Part shown: one piece after another, positions 8,633-18,023 of the stretch
Numbering within the stretch: the first letter of the stretch is position 1
Layout: every line of letters starts with the position of its first letter
Assembly (NCBI GenBank): GCA_002471345.1
Contig: DKPS01000192.1
Span: forward strand, 1-64,000
Reading direction: 5' to 3'
DNA: 64,000 nt
Origin: Saprospiraceae bacterium UBA7328
GTDB taxonomy: Bacteria > Bacteroidota > Bacteroidia > Chitinophagales > Saprospiraceae
Program-made: the position numbers and the translations under genes
The notes under the pieces: model-generated
Databases searched by the model: none
Told to the model about the DNA's origin: nothing
The model's input: only the letters and a program-made list of their open reading frames with translations

Positions 8633-10477
8633 ATGTCCTACAATAAGTACATTATAATATTAATTACACTTTCTACTTGCTCACATATAGATGCACAGAT
8701 CTATGATGATTATCTGGGCAATGGTCACAATGTGGGTTTGAAAGTTACCTCAAGCAGTCATCAGCCAAATGATACTGCTACGCATTCCATTATAGGAAGC
8801 AATATCATACCAGATACTGTTGGTGCTTCCAGGTTTTTAAGTCAGGCAACTTTAGGAGCAGATTATGAGGAGATTTTGGATGTAACTAATAATGGAATAA
8901 GTACTTGGATAGATAATCAGATCAATGAATCGCCCTCATCTTATTTTACTTTGTATCGTGATATATGGGATACTGTCACCTATCAAATGACTCTCGTTGG
9001 AGATGGTAGTTTGGCAGATTCTTCACGAAGGCGAGATTATATGGATTTCGCCTTTTATCAAAAATTATTCACTTCTGAGGATGCATTAAGACAAAGAGTG
9101 GCTTTAGCATTGAGCCAAATTCTTGTTATGTCCATGAATAATAGTCAATTTAATAAAAGAGGTTTTGCCGTGAGCAGCTATTATGATGTACTGTATCTTG
9201 GCGCTTTCGGAAACTATAGAGACCTGCTTCAAAATGTAACTATGCACCCGGCAATGGGAGTTTATCTCAGTCACTTTCAAAACAAGAAAACAGATTTAGT
9301 TAAAGGCACATTCCCTGATGAAAACTATGCCAGAGAAGTCATGCAACTTTTTTCAATCGGGTTATTGGAACTCAACAATGATGGCACTGTAAAAAAAAAC
9401 GCAAATGGCGAGACTACTTCCACCTACTCAATAGATCATGTACAAGAATTAGCTAAAGTATTCACAGGGCTATCTGGAGGAGCCTATGATCTACTTAGAT
9501 ATCCAGAGAAGGCTGGATCAGAGTTAATTTTTGGAAGAGGCTTCAATCAGTACGACCTCACATTACCTATGATTATGTATGACGAAGAGCATGAACCGGG
9601 TATAAAAGTGATGTGTACTGGGGATACTATCCCTTCAGGTCAGACGGGGACAGAGGATATCAATCAAGCTTTAGATATACTTTTTAACCATCCCAATGTC
9701 GGACCATTCATCGGTAAAAGATTAATTCAGCATATGGTGAAATCTAACCCGACACCGGAATATGTGAACAGGGTAGCTACAGCATTTAACAACAATGGTA
9801 GTGGTGTAAGGGGAGATATGACAGCCGTTATCAAAGCTATTTTCCTTGACCCAGAAGCAATAGAATGTGGCACTGCAGCTGATACCACAGGAGGTAAACT
9901 GATTCAACCTATAGAACGATTCACAAACTTATTTTTAGGTTTTAATATCAATTCTGACTCTGGGAAGTTTTGGTGGAGAGAATTGTCTCAATTAATTTCT
10001 AAAGTAGAACAGGGCTTTTTTGGATCTCCTTCAGTTTTTAATTTCTTCACTCCATTTTATGCAGAGGATCAGGTTGTAGCTCCAGCAGAACTCGTTTCAC
10101 CAGAATTTCAAATCTTGCATTCCACATCAAGCATTCACTATATTAATCTTATAGAAAATGCTATCAAAATCAGGCCTTTTAGAAATAGAACAAAAATTAA
10201 TCAAACCACCGCCAAATTAGAAAACGATAATGATGATGATCCATATCTGGATCTCAGTGATGAAATTGCTCTATATAATAGCCAAGGAATAAGTGCAGTT
10301 TTAGATCGTATGGATCTTGTCCTGTGCAGAGGGCAACTAGATAGTAATATCAAGACAATCATTGCGGATGCAATTATACAGTTTGATGCAAACTCTGGTT
10401 CTTATGACGCTGAGGATGGGGTTAATGATGCTTTATACTTTATTATGATGTCACCTAATTATATGATTCAAAAATAA
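8633..10477 (+). CDS. DUF1800 family exported protein
   Basis: Large exported protein of unknown biochemical function, 614 residues. A signal peptide is visible at residues 1-22 (hydrophobic run ending SHIDAQ). The DUF1800 region begins around ASRFLSQATLGADYEEI, a family hallmark (FLxQATFG), and contains FPDENYAREVMQLFSIGL and HPNVGPFIGKRLIQHMV. The next gene, 11 bases downstream, is DUF1501; this pair is conserved in Planctomycetota, Proteobacteria and Bacteroidota, which implies joint function, although none has been assigned to my knowledge. The gene is preceded by 274 bases without a gene, where its promoter should lie. Confidence 0.9.
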   Translation: MSYNKYIIILITLSTCSHIDAQIYDDYLGNGHNVGLKVTSSSHQPNDTATHSIIGSNIIPDTVGASRFLSQATLGADYEEILDVTNNGISTWIDNQINESPSSYFTLYRDIWDTVTYQMTLVGDGSLADSSRRRDYMDFAFYQKLFTSEDALRQRVALALSQILVMSMNNSQFNKRGFAVSSYYDVLYLGAFGNYRDLLQNVTMHPAMGVYLSHFQNKKTDLVKGTFPDENYAREVMQLFSIGLLELNNDGTVKKNANGETTSTYSIDHVQELAKVFTGLSGGAYDLLRYPEKAGSELIFGRGFNQYDLTLPMIMYDEEHEPGIKVMCTGDTIPSGQTGTEDINQALDILFNHPNVGPFIGKRLIQHMVKSNPTPEYVNRVATAFNNNGSGVRGDMTAVIKAIFLDPEAIECGTAADTTGGKLIQPIERFTNLFLGFNINSDSGKFWWRELSQLISKVEQGFFGSPSVFNFFTPFYAEDQVVAPAELVSPEFQILHSTSSIHYINLIENAIKIRPFRNRTKINQTTAKLENDNDDDPYLDLSDEIALYNSQGISAVLDRMDLVLCRGQLDSNIKTIIADAIIQFDANSGSYDAEDGVNDALYFIMMSPNYMIQK

Positions 10478-10488
10478 AGCCCAGAAAA

Positions 10489-11904
10489 ATGTCACACAAC
10501 CATACTCGAAGAGGGTTTTTAAATCAACTGGGATTGGGCTGCGCATCTGTAGGGGCCACTTCTCTCCTATCGGGAATAACAAATCTCGGGTTGATTAATG
10601 CCGCAGTAGCAGCTAATAAATCTGTTTATGCACCTAAAGCTGGAAATTACAAAGCTTTGGTTTGCATCATGTTATCTGGTGGGAATGACAGTTATAATAT
10701 GTTGGTTCCAAAAGGAGACGCAGAGCATCTTGAGTATGCGACAGTAAGAACCAATTTAGCTATTGAAAAAGAAACTTTGAGACCCATAAATCCGATAAAT
10801 AGTATTGGTAAAGTATTAGGTCTACACCCAAATCTAGAAAATATACAAACTCTTTTTGAAACAGAAAAGGCCGCCTTTGTAGCTAATGTAGGAGCACTAG
10901 TCGAGCCCACTACAGTAGCACAATTTAAGAATAACGAAAATAATCCAGTAGGGCTCTTTTCACATTCGGATCAAAGGCTACATTGGCAAACATCCATTCC
11001 CCAAGATCGAAATGCGAATGGATGGGGAGGACGGTTAGCAGATATTCTGTATACAAACAACATGAATACGGATATATCAATGAATATTTCTCTTAATGGG
11101 GTTAATACTTTTCAAAGAGGAAATATTATTACAGAATATGCTATAGAACCTAGCGGAGGAGGAAGCGTAAGTATAAATGGGTCAAGCAACGATAATTTTT
11201 ATAACACTCTCAAAAGAGAAACACTTGATAACATTCTTGAATCTAGTTATCAAAATGTACTAGAAAAAGCATATGCAGGATCGATAAGTAATAGTAAAAA
11301 CAGCTCTATTCAATTCGCGGCAGCATTGGCAAATGGCACTCCATTTACAACTCCTTTTGGAGATGATAGTCTTTCGGACAGATTAGAAATGGTCACCAAG
11401 GTAATAGCCGCTAAAGATCAATTAGACATGACTAATCAAACCTTTTTTGTTCAGCAGGGAGGATATGATAATCATGACAATAATATAACAGACCATGGCA
11501 ATCTAATGACTCAGCTAGATACCGCTATAGGGTCATTTTATACTGCGCTCACAGAATTAGGTATGCAAGACGATGTAGTAATTTTCACTGCTTCAGATTT
11601 TGCACGTAAACTTGTATCTAATGGCAATGGCTCCGATCATGCTTGGGGTGGACACTCACTAGTTATTGGCGGTGGGGTTTCTGGTAAAAAGGTTTATGGA
11701 ACCTATCCAGACTTATATTTAGATAACCCTTGGGATTCCGGAAAAGGACGAATCATTCCTACAACTTCCTGTGATGAATTATTTGCAGAATTGGCATTGT
11801 GGATGGGAGCTTCCACAGGAGATCTTTACAACGTACTACCGAATATTGGAAACTTCTGGACACCCACACCGTCAGAAATGCCATTAGGGATGTTCACCGT
11901 ATAA
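10489..11904 (+). CDS. DUF1501 family exported protein
   Basis: Exported protein of the alkaline phosphatase/sulfatase-like fold, 471 residues. It opens with a Tat-like leader (RRGFLNQLGLGCASVGATSL), suggesting export in a folded, possibly metal-loaded state. The family core MLSGGNDSYNMLVPKGD follows at residues ~63-80, and typical motifs are present later: FSHSDQRLHWQTS, QGGYDNHDNN and DHAWGGHSLVIGGGV. The Asp/His-rich motifs fit a metal centre, but no substrate is known for the family. It is translated directly after the DUF1800 gene, and its stop codon is followed at once by the ATG of the next gene, so the three form one operon. Confidence 0.9.
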   Translation: MSHNHTRRGFLNQLGLGCASVGATSLLSGITNLGLINAAVAANKSVYAPKAGNYKALVCIMLSGGNDSYNMLVPKGDAEHLEYATVRTNLAIEKETLRPINPINSIGKVLGLHPNLENIQTLFETEKAAFVANVGALVEPTTVAQFKNNENNPVGLFSHSDQRLHWQTSIPQDRNANGWGGRLADILYTNNMNTDISMNISLNGVNTFQRGNIITEYAIEPSGGGSVSINGSSNDNFYNTLKRETLDNILESSYQNVLEKAYAGSISNSKNSSIQFAAALANGTPFTTPFGDDSLSDRLEMVTKVIAAKDQLDMTNQTFFVQQGGYDNHDNNITDHGNLMTQLDTAIGSFYTALTELGMQDDVVIFTASDFARKLVSNGNGSDHAWGGHSLVIGGGVSGKKVYGTYPDLYLDNPWDSGKGRIIPTTSCDELFAELALWMGASTGDLYNVLPNIGNFWTPTPSEMPLGMFTV

Positions 11905-13062
11905 ATGATAAAAATGTTGAGAATAGCATATATCATACTGGTTTTAGTACTGATCACAACGGAAAGCTTAACTGCGCAATGTGTAGATAATGGTAACCAA
12001 TGGGCTAAAAGTTGGGTGTCATGTCAAACTTCTACAAACCCAAACCCTATTAGAGGAAATACGCATTGGATACTTTATGAATTCATAGATAATCACTATA
12101 TAGACACCAGTTATATTTGGAATGCAAATAGAGTTGGAGAAAGTTCCACAGGCCTAAAAGATGTAATCATTGATTACTCTTTGGACGGAAATACATGGAC
12201 AGAATTGGGTTCATATACATTCGCCCAAGCCCCTGAGACAGAAAATTATCAAGGTTTCATGGGCCCTAACTTTCAAAGTGAGTATATTAAAAAAATACTC
12301 ATTACAGTCCAAAGCACTCATGGAGGAGGCAGTTGTGCGTCGCTAGGAGAAATACAATTCAATGTAAATAATGCACTATGTCATGGAGTGATCGATGACT
12401 GTGGACTATGTAATGGCCCTGGAAAGGCAACTTGGTACATAGATGCTGATGGAGACGGTAAAGGTAGTAGTAGTTCTATGGTTTTATCATGTGAAAAGCC
12501 ACAAGGCTATGTCGATAATACGGATGATGACTGTGATAGTGGCGAATTGGGATGGGATGATGTAAGTGGACTCTTCACTACGAGCTGCAATGGATGCCAC
12601 ATAGAGGCAAGTGCTGGAGGACTTAGCCTAATCAATTATGATTATTTCTCAATGGGAGGAATCATTTGTGGACCTAATCTTAAAACTGGAAATAATTTAG
12701 TAAGTGTCATCACAATTAGTGAATATAATGGATGTGGTACTGCCATAGGCGCCCCACAAATGAATGCCAGATCATCAAGTCCTATGACTCAATCCGATCT
12801 TGATAAACTCCAAAGATGGATCGATGGCGGAGCACCTGAACTTTGTGATGACTTTTGCTTAGAAAATGAGATGATTGATACTGATTTCACTGTGGGTATG
12901 GTAGGCTACTTTCAAGCCAGTAATCAGATCATGAGTGATTCAGATTTAGATTCAGCTACAATAGTTACCTATGATGCAGGCCAAGAAATTTTACTAAATG
13001 AAGGATTTTCAGTTTTGTATGGTGGACAGTTCATTGCCCAGATTGGTGGTTGTGAAGAATGA
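11905..13062 (+). CDS. Exported multidomain protein with cytochrome-c-like CxxCH domain
   Basis: Surface or secreted protein of 385 residues; no single family name fits. It has a signal peptide (1-25), then a beta-sandwich region recalling discoidin/F5-8 domains (IIDYSLDGNTWTELGSY), then a calcium-type stretch (YIDADGDGKG ... GYVDNTDDDCD). Residues 228-232 are CNGCH, the c-type haem attachment motif CxxCH, followed by PMTQSDLDKLQRWIDGGAPE, the usual end of small planctomycete-type cytochrome c domains. The C-terminus (YDAGQEILLNEGFSVLYGG) resembles a repeat common at the ends of Bacteroidota surface proteins. Its ATG touches the stop of the DUF1501 gene. An electron-transfer role with the DUF1800/DUF1501 pair is inference. 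Confidence 0.75.
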   Translation: MIKMLRIAYIILVLVLITTESLTAQCVDNGNQWAKSWVSCQTSTNPNPIRGNTHWILYEFIDNHYIDTSYIWNANRVGESSTGLKDVIIDYSLDGNTWTELGSYTFAQAPETENYQGFMGPNFQSEYIKKILITVQSTHGGGSCASLGEIQFNVNNALCHGVIDDCGLCNGPGKATWYIDADGDGKGSSSSMVLSCEKPQGYVDNTDDDCDSGELGWDDVSGLFTTSCNGCHIEASAGGLSLINYDYFSMGGIICGPNLKTGNNLVSVITISEYNGCGTAIGAPQMNARSSSPMTQSDLDKLQRWIDGGAPELCDDFCLENEMIDTDFTVGMVGYFQASNQIMSDSDLDSATIVTYDAGQEILLNEGFSVLYGGQFIAQIGGCEE

Positions 13063-13074
13063 TTGGCCAATAAA

Positions 13075-13656
13075 TCATCGTCTTATATGAGACCTTATTA
13101 TCCTCTTAGCCTTCCTCCGATCTTCATTGAAATTGATATTTTTTTTGAAGAATTTTTCACCTATTAACATTCCAAGTCCAGCACCGATAACACCTGCCAT
13201 TATCCCTTCAATATTTCCACTATTTAATGGACGGTTTACTCTTGGATCTATTCCTGGTGCAACAAACCTTCGCCCTGGTCCAGCCTTTGCAATGGCTTTG
13301 GTAGCAAAGAAAGAAGCAACACCTAATGTTGTGGCAGCAACTACGACATTTCTGATTCTTGATCGCTTATTAATAATTGTAGCTCTATCAAAATTATTAA
13401 AATCAACTTTTGAAGGAGTATAGAATAAACCAGATTGTTCATGATATAGAGGAGTATAAAGTGATAGACTATCTCCTCTGATCCCTTTCAAAAATGACTC
13501 TGAATAGGCCTTCTTACCAGAAAAGAGGTGAATTTTTGATAGCTTTCTGATTTGTTTCTTTGATATCTCTCTGTTTTGTCCATTCGACTTAACAGCCACC
13601 AAGGCAAAGATCAAAATTAATAGTTGGATACCTTTTTTCATTTCAAAGATTTTCAT
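13075..13656 (-). CDS. Small exported protein with glycine-zipper-like segment, unknown function
   Basis: I do not recognise a family. The protein has a Sec signal peptide ending ...VAVKSNGQ, a basic middle region, and a C-terminal hydrophobic glycine-rich stretch (IMAGVIGAGLGMLIG) like the glycine-zipper segments that insert in membranes, followed by a strongly basic tail. Met6 (13641), which begins the signal peptide MKKGIQLLILIF, is a likelier start than the annotated ATG at 13656. It stands alone, convergent with the cytochrome-like gene, with only 12 bases between the two stops. Confidence 0.65.
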   Translation of the reverse strand: MKIFEMKKGIQLLILIFALVAVKSNGQNREISKKQIRKLSKIHLFSGKKAYSESFLKGIRGDSLSLYTPLYHEQSGLFYTPSKVDFNNFDRATIINKRSRIRNVVVAATTLGVASFFATKAIAKAGPGRRFVAPGIDPRVNRPLNSGNIEGIMAGVIGAGLGMLIGEKFFKKNINFNEDRRKAKRIIRSHIRR

Positions 13657-13753
13657 CTTTTGAGCCGATTACCAACTAAAGATAGCTAACTTAATTTAGG
13701 TGTCGAATCTGAAAAGGCTTCTAGTCTGAGAAATAGAATAAACTTATTTGATA

Positions 13754-14632
13754 TTATGATTGCTTCTTTTTCCAAAATACATGAATCTTAGAACTACCAT
13801 AGTCAAGAAGAACCTTTGAAGCATTCAATGAAGAAACACTAAGGATACCATCAATTTTTCGAGAGGTAATCTTATTCAGGTCATCGATAGATTTTGAAAT
13901 AAAGCTTACATTTTGGATTCTAACCTGATTGAGTACAATATCATGATTTGCAAGTAATTCTTTTTGCTGTTCTTGGCCAGTTAATATGTTTGAGTGAAGT
14001 ACACTTACTCCTGCACCTGTATCAAAAACTAAATTGCTTATTTTTCCTTTCACAACTGCCTCTACAACTGCTATTTGGCCGTGATCTAATAAGAATGGCA
14101 AGCTCACTATGTTGTATTCCGCTGGGGGTATTGTCAAATTCTTCGTATCTGACGACATTAATATCAGTTGACTATTTTCATAATCAACTAAAACCTTATG
14201 ATCTAGAAGTACATCTGCTCCAATTATTCCAGCTAATGGCCTTTGAATAACATCCTCAACAAATGAGAGATTTACTGCCCATGCCTCTAATTTTCTTTTT
14301 TTTATGTCTCCACATTTAAAATTTTGTAGAGATAGTTCCTTACTTTTTAAATCTCCATTTGCTGTCCAAAGCGTGAACTCACCGTTAATCACATTTTGAT
14401 TTATTAACGTGTTAGGAGCACCTGTATCAAAGATATAATCTCCATGTACGCCATCTACAGAAGCTGGTATAACAATAAGTCCATCTACTAATTCAAATTG
14501 AATAGCAGAGAAATGTGAATGCTTATCTTCATCTATGAAGTCATTACTCTCAGTATGTAACAAGCCAGTAGAAAGTAGAGAGAAGTGGAAAATACATATA
14601 AATAATATTAATATGTAATTCTTCGGATACAA
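13754..14632 (-). CDS. Exported retropepsin-like aspartic protease
   Basis: Predicted single-chain, two-lobed aspartyl protease outside the cytoplasm. Each lobe supplies one catalytic Asp in a D-T-G motif: FDTGAPNTLIN in the first half and FDTGAGVSVLHS in the second. A hydrophobic signal peptide (residues ~5-25) precedes. Bacteroidota proteins of this group often carry a C-terminal PDZ domain; this one, at 292 residues, does not. The start is TTG at 14632; no in-frame ATG precedes the signal peptide. It is divergent from the monooxygenase gene (209 bases between) and has no evident operon partner. Substrate unknown. Confidence 0.82.
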   Translation of the reverse strand: MYPKNYILILFICIFHFSLLSTGLLHTESNDFIDEDKHSHFSAIQFELVDGLIVIPASVDGVHGDYIFDTGAPNTLINQNVINGEFTLWTANGDLKSKELSLQNFKCGDIKKRKLEAWAVNLSFVEDVIQRPLAGIIGADVLLDHKVLVDYENSQLILMSSDTKNLTIPPAEYNIVSLPFLLDHGQIAVVEAVVKGKISNLVFDTGAGVSVLHSNILTGQEQQKELLANHDIVLNQVRIQNVSFISKSIDDLNKITSRKIDGILSVSSLNASKVLLDYGSSKIHVFWKKKQS

Positions 14633-14841
14633 ATAATCTAATTTTTAATGTTAACTCAATGTAAACAATACGCAAACAAATAACCATTTTGTTAACATTA
14701 AATTTACTTTAATGTGACATGAACTTTACACATTAAGAAGTGGATTGAACTCAATTTAAAGGCATTCTTTAACCTATATGACCTAGCATCCAATTATAAT
14801 CCCTTACACTTGTCATCAATATTATAGCTGAAAAAGTAATT

Positions 14842-15990
14842 ATGAATTTTAGATCCAAAGATGTCCATGGTGCAGAAATAGCGTGGTTTGCACCTCTTTG
14901 TAATGGTGATGATAGGTTTTTAGGCCATCACGATCCACAATTTAAAAGCAATTGGTCTAATACATCAAATGTTGTTCTCAAAGCGGACAAATTGGGCTTT
15001 AAAAACATCTTATGTCCCAGTTCTTATCAAGTAGGGCAAGACACTATGACATTTGCTTCAGCAGTGGCCCCACTTACGAAAAATATAAACCTTCTTGCAG
15101 CTATAAGATGTGGAGAAGTGCATCCTCCTATGCTAGGCAGAGCTATTGCTACTCTCGATCACATCTTAGAAGGGCGATTGACCATCAACATTATTTCCTC
15201 AAATCTACCTGGAGAAAACCTTTCTTCAGAATCTCGTTATCAAAGATCAAGAGAAGTCATTGAAATCCTAAAGCAAGGGTGGACCCAAGACCATATCCAG
15301 TTCGAAGGAGAATTTTACAAAATCAAATTAGACAATACTGCACCAGTAAAAACCTATCAACAAAATGGAGGGCCTCTACTCTATTTTGGAGGATATTCGC
15401 CATCTGGAGTTGAATTATGTGCAGAACATTGCGACGTATATCTCATGTGGCCAGAAACTGAAGAACGCCTTTCAGAACTTATGAGAAACATGAGTAATAA
15501 AGCTAGAAATTATAATAGAGCAGTAGATTTCGGTTTGAGAGTACATGTCATAGTCCGTCAGACTGAAAACGAAGCTAAAATTGCCGCAAAATCACTAATG
15601 AAGTATATCGATGAAGACAAGGGAACTGAGATCAGAGGAAGAGCCTTAGATAGTGCTTCACTTGGAGTGGCAAGACAAAGTGAGATGCGATCCAAATCGG
15701 ACTTAGATGGATTTGTAGAAGACCATCTTTGGACAGGGATAGGGCGTGCTAGGTCAGGATGTGGAGCGGCTTTAGTAGGTAATCCTGATCAAATAGTTGA
15801 AAAGATTGACAGATATATGGATCTAGGTATCAGGGCATTTATCTTTTCAGGATATCCTCATGCCAATGAATGTGAACTTTTTGGGAAGTATGTTTTGCCA
15901 AGACTTAAAAATGTGTCATTGTCTATAATACAGGGAAGAAGACCTGATAGTACTCCTGATAGTCCATTAGGCATTGGTATGAGAACATAA
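14842..15990 (+). CDS. FMNH2-dependent alkanesulfonate monooxygenase-like protein (SsuD type)
   Basis: Luciferase-like flavin monooxygenase that would release sulfite and an aldehyde from alkanesulfonates. The 382-residue length and many segments match SsuD: AIATLDHILEGRLTINII, LYFGGYSPSGVELCAEHCDVYLMW, GLRVHVIVRQTENEA, and the pair WTGIGRARSGCGAALVG and FIFSGYPHANE near the C-terminus. The flavin reductase SsuE and the SsuABC transporter are not nearby, so sulfonate use here would rely on genes elsewhere; the true substrate might also be a related sulfur or carbon compound. The gene stands alone, convergent with mltG. Confidence 0.82.
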   Translation: MNFRSKDVHGAEIAWFAPLCNGDDRFLGHHDPQFKSNWSNTSNVVLKADKLGFKNILCPSSYQVGQDTMTFASAVAPLTKNINLLAAIRCGEVHPPMLGRAIATLDHILEGRLTINIISSNLPGENLSSESRYQRSREVIEILKQGWTQDHIQFEGEFYKIKLDNTAPVKTYQQNGGPLLYFGGYSPSGVELCAEHCDVYLMWPETEERLSELMRNMSNKARNYNRAVDFGLRVHVIVRQTENEAKIAAKSLMKYIDEDKGTEIRGRALDSASLGVARQSEMRSKSDLDGFVEDHLWTGIGRARSGCGAALVGNPDQIVEKIDRYMDLGIRAFIFSGYPHANECELFGKYVLPRLKNVSLSIIQGRRPDSTPDSPLGIGMRT

Positions 15991-16084
15991 TTCAACCTTT
16001 TTACCTTTGAATAAAATCGATAGTTTCAAAAAGTGATCAATTCTTATTTATGGTAAGAATCATAGGCGGCTTTCTTTCAGGACA

Positions 16085-17113
16085 TTATCGCATTATCCCT
16101 TCTCTACTAAGCCATCTATGATAAATCCTGGCGTTCTTATTATGATCAACTAGATCATTTGCAAATAAATGCTCTTCGTTATAACCTGGTTTTGCACACA
16201 TGTAGAGATATTTATGGTCATCAGCATTTAGTACTGCATCAATAGCTGTTGACTCTGGAATACATATAGGGCCTGGAGGTAAGCCTTGATTGAGATAGGT
16301 ATTATATGGAGATTCAAATAAAAGCTGCTTATTTAATACTCTCTGTATTGTAAAATCACCAATAGCAAATACCACAGTAGGATCTGCTTGTAATGGCATT
16401 CCAAGTTTAATTCGATTAAGATATAGTCCAGCTATGATGGGTTGTTCTGATCTCAAATTACTCTCTTTCTGTAAAATAGAGGCTAAGATGGTTACTTCCT
16501 GAGGAGTAAAACCTAATTCTGATGCTTTCTCTTTTCTATTCTTAGATGACCAAAATTTTTCATGTTCTTTGATCATCCTATCTACAAATTCTTGAGGGGT
16601 CATATCCCAATAAACTTGATAAGTATTTGGAATATAAAGCGTAGCAACTGACTCCTCTGTAAGCCCTAATCCTTCTACGTTTTGCTCAGATAGTAAGACA
16701 TTCAGAAGACTTAAGGAATCAGGTTCTATTTGTCGTCCTACCCTACCTGCTAACTCATCAATAGTTCGAATATTATTAAAAGTTATATCTATTGGATCTT
16801 GATTTCCAGACCTTAATTTTGAAATCAGATCTCTCATGCTTGTATTTGGCTTTATAATAAACCTTCCTGATTTGACCTGATCCTTTTTATAGTTCATTTG
16901 ACCAGCTAAAACGTCAAATAAAAATGAGTTTTTAATTATTTGTTCGCCTAGTAAATGATTGTTGACATCTTCATAAGACGCTCCAGTGGGGATAAACATC
17001 TCGTAATCTGATGTATTATTTACTCCTGGTCCCCATAATGAAGTATACAGATAATACACTCCTCCACAGAAAAGGATAAAGATTAGAGTCATTATTAGAA
17101 ATAACTTTCTCAT
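16085..17113 (-). CDS. mltG: Endolytic murein transglycosylase MltG (YceG)
   Basis: Inner-membrane lytic transglycosylase that cuts nascent glycan strands and so sets their length. One N-terminal membrane span (residues ~5-25) leads to a periplasmic LysM-like region (FIPTGASYEDVNNHLL) and the YceG catalytic domain. The catalytic Glu is in ILASILQKESNL, followed by IAGLYLNRIKLGMPLQADPTV and GLPPGPICIPE, all strongly conserved. Length 342 matches the family. It follows panB on the same strand with 12 bases between, a likely two-gene operon joining unrelated housekeeping functions. Confidence 0.95.
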   Translation of the reverse strand: MRKLFLIMTLIFILFCGGVYYLYTSLWGPGVNNTSDYEMFIPTGASYEDVNNHLLGEQIIKNSFLFDVLAGQMNYKKDQVKSGRFIIKPNTSMRDLISKLRSGNQDPIDITFNNIRTIDELAGRVGRQIEPDSLSLLNVLLSEQNVEGLGLTEESVATLYIPNTYQVYWDMTPQEFVDRMIKEHEKFWSSKNRKEKASELGFTPQEVTILASILQKESNLRSEQPIIAGLYLNRIKLGMPLQADPTVVFAIGDFTIQRVLNKQLLFESPYNTYLNQGLPPGPICIPESTAIDAVLNADDHKYLYMCAKPGYNEEHLFANDLVDHNKNARIYHRWLSREGIMR

Positions 17114-17125
17114 CGTAATAAAGTC

Positions 17126-17944
17126 CTAGTATTGTTCTTTTTCATTTGGAAAATCAGAACTTTTCACATCTGCGACATATTGCTCTGCAGCACCTTTTAT
17201 GGCTTTATATAGTTCCAAATACCTTCTAAGAAATCGAGGATTAAAATCTTTCGTGATGCCTAATAAGTCATGAGTGACTAGCACTTGTCCATCAGTATGC
17301 ATTCCTGCTCCTATTCCTATTGTTGGAATATTTACGCTTTCTGTTACCTCTTTAGCTAATTTTGCAGGAATCTTTTCTAATACAATACCCATACATCCTT
17401 TTTCCTCCAATAAGTGAGCATCCGATCTCAACTTTTTAGCTTCCTCCTCCCCTTTTGCTCTTACGGTATATGTTCCAAATTTGTAGATAGATTGAGGAGT
17501 TAGTCCTAAATGTCCCATTACCGGAATCCCTGCAGATAGTATACGTTCAATGGATTCTACAATTTCACTTCCACCTTCGAGCTTCACACCATGTGCACCA
17601 GATTCTTTCATTATTCTGATGGCTGATTCAAGAGCTTTAGTTGAATTGCCCTGATAAGTACCAAATGGTAAGTCTACGATTACAAAAGCACGGTTGACTC
17701 CTCGAATTACAGATTGGGCATGATAAATCATTTGATCCAACGTTATTGGTAAAGTTGTTTCATGCCCAGCCATCACATTAGATGCAGAATCTCCTACGAG
17801 CAAAACTTCAACTCCAGCATCATCTAATATTCTTGCCATCGAAAAGTCATAGGCCGTGAGCATTGATATCTTTTCACCTCTTGACTTCATACCTCTCAAC
17901 ACATGAGTAGTTACTCGTTTTATTTCTGCTTTTGCTACTGACAT
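17126..17944 (-). CDS. panB: 3-methyl-2-oxobutanoate hydroxymethyltransferase
   Basis: Makes ketopantoate from 2-ketoisovalerate and methylene-tetrahydrofolate, the first committed step to pantothenate and CoA. The 272-residue TIM-barrel protein shows the full PanB signature: [24 protein letters not shown] (metal-binding Asp in VGD), [23 protein letters not shown] and GVKLEGG. The C-terminal [20 protein letters not shown] is also diagnostic. It lies just upstream of mltG and is probably cotranscribed; no other pan genes are in the window. The ATG at 17944 fits the family N-terminus. Confidence 0.96.
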   Translation of the reverse strand: MSVAKAEIKRVTTHVLRGMKSRGEKISMLTAYDFSMARILDDAGVEVLLVGDSASNVMAGHETTLPITLDQMIYHAQSVIRGVNRAFVIVDLPFGTYQGNSTKALESAIRIMKESGAHGVKLEGGSEIVESIERILSAGIPVMGHLGLTPQSIYKFGTYTVRAKGEEEAKKLRSDAHLLEEKGCMGIVLEKIPAKLAKEVTESVNIPTIGIGAGMHTDGQVLVTHDLLGITKDFNPRFLRRYLELYKAIKGAAEQYVADVKSSDFPNEKEQY

Positions 17945-18023
17945 TACTCTTATTTAGATAAGGATGTGCAAGTTAGCTGTTTTACATAAATGACTTTTTA
18001 TAAAAATCAGATTTTAAGATTCT

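Noticed and set aside
13127..13423. Plus-strand frame of 98 codons over the small exported protein gene
   Set aside because: Low-complexity mirror of the glycine-rich segment; the minus-strand frame has a proper signal peptide.
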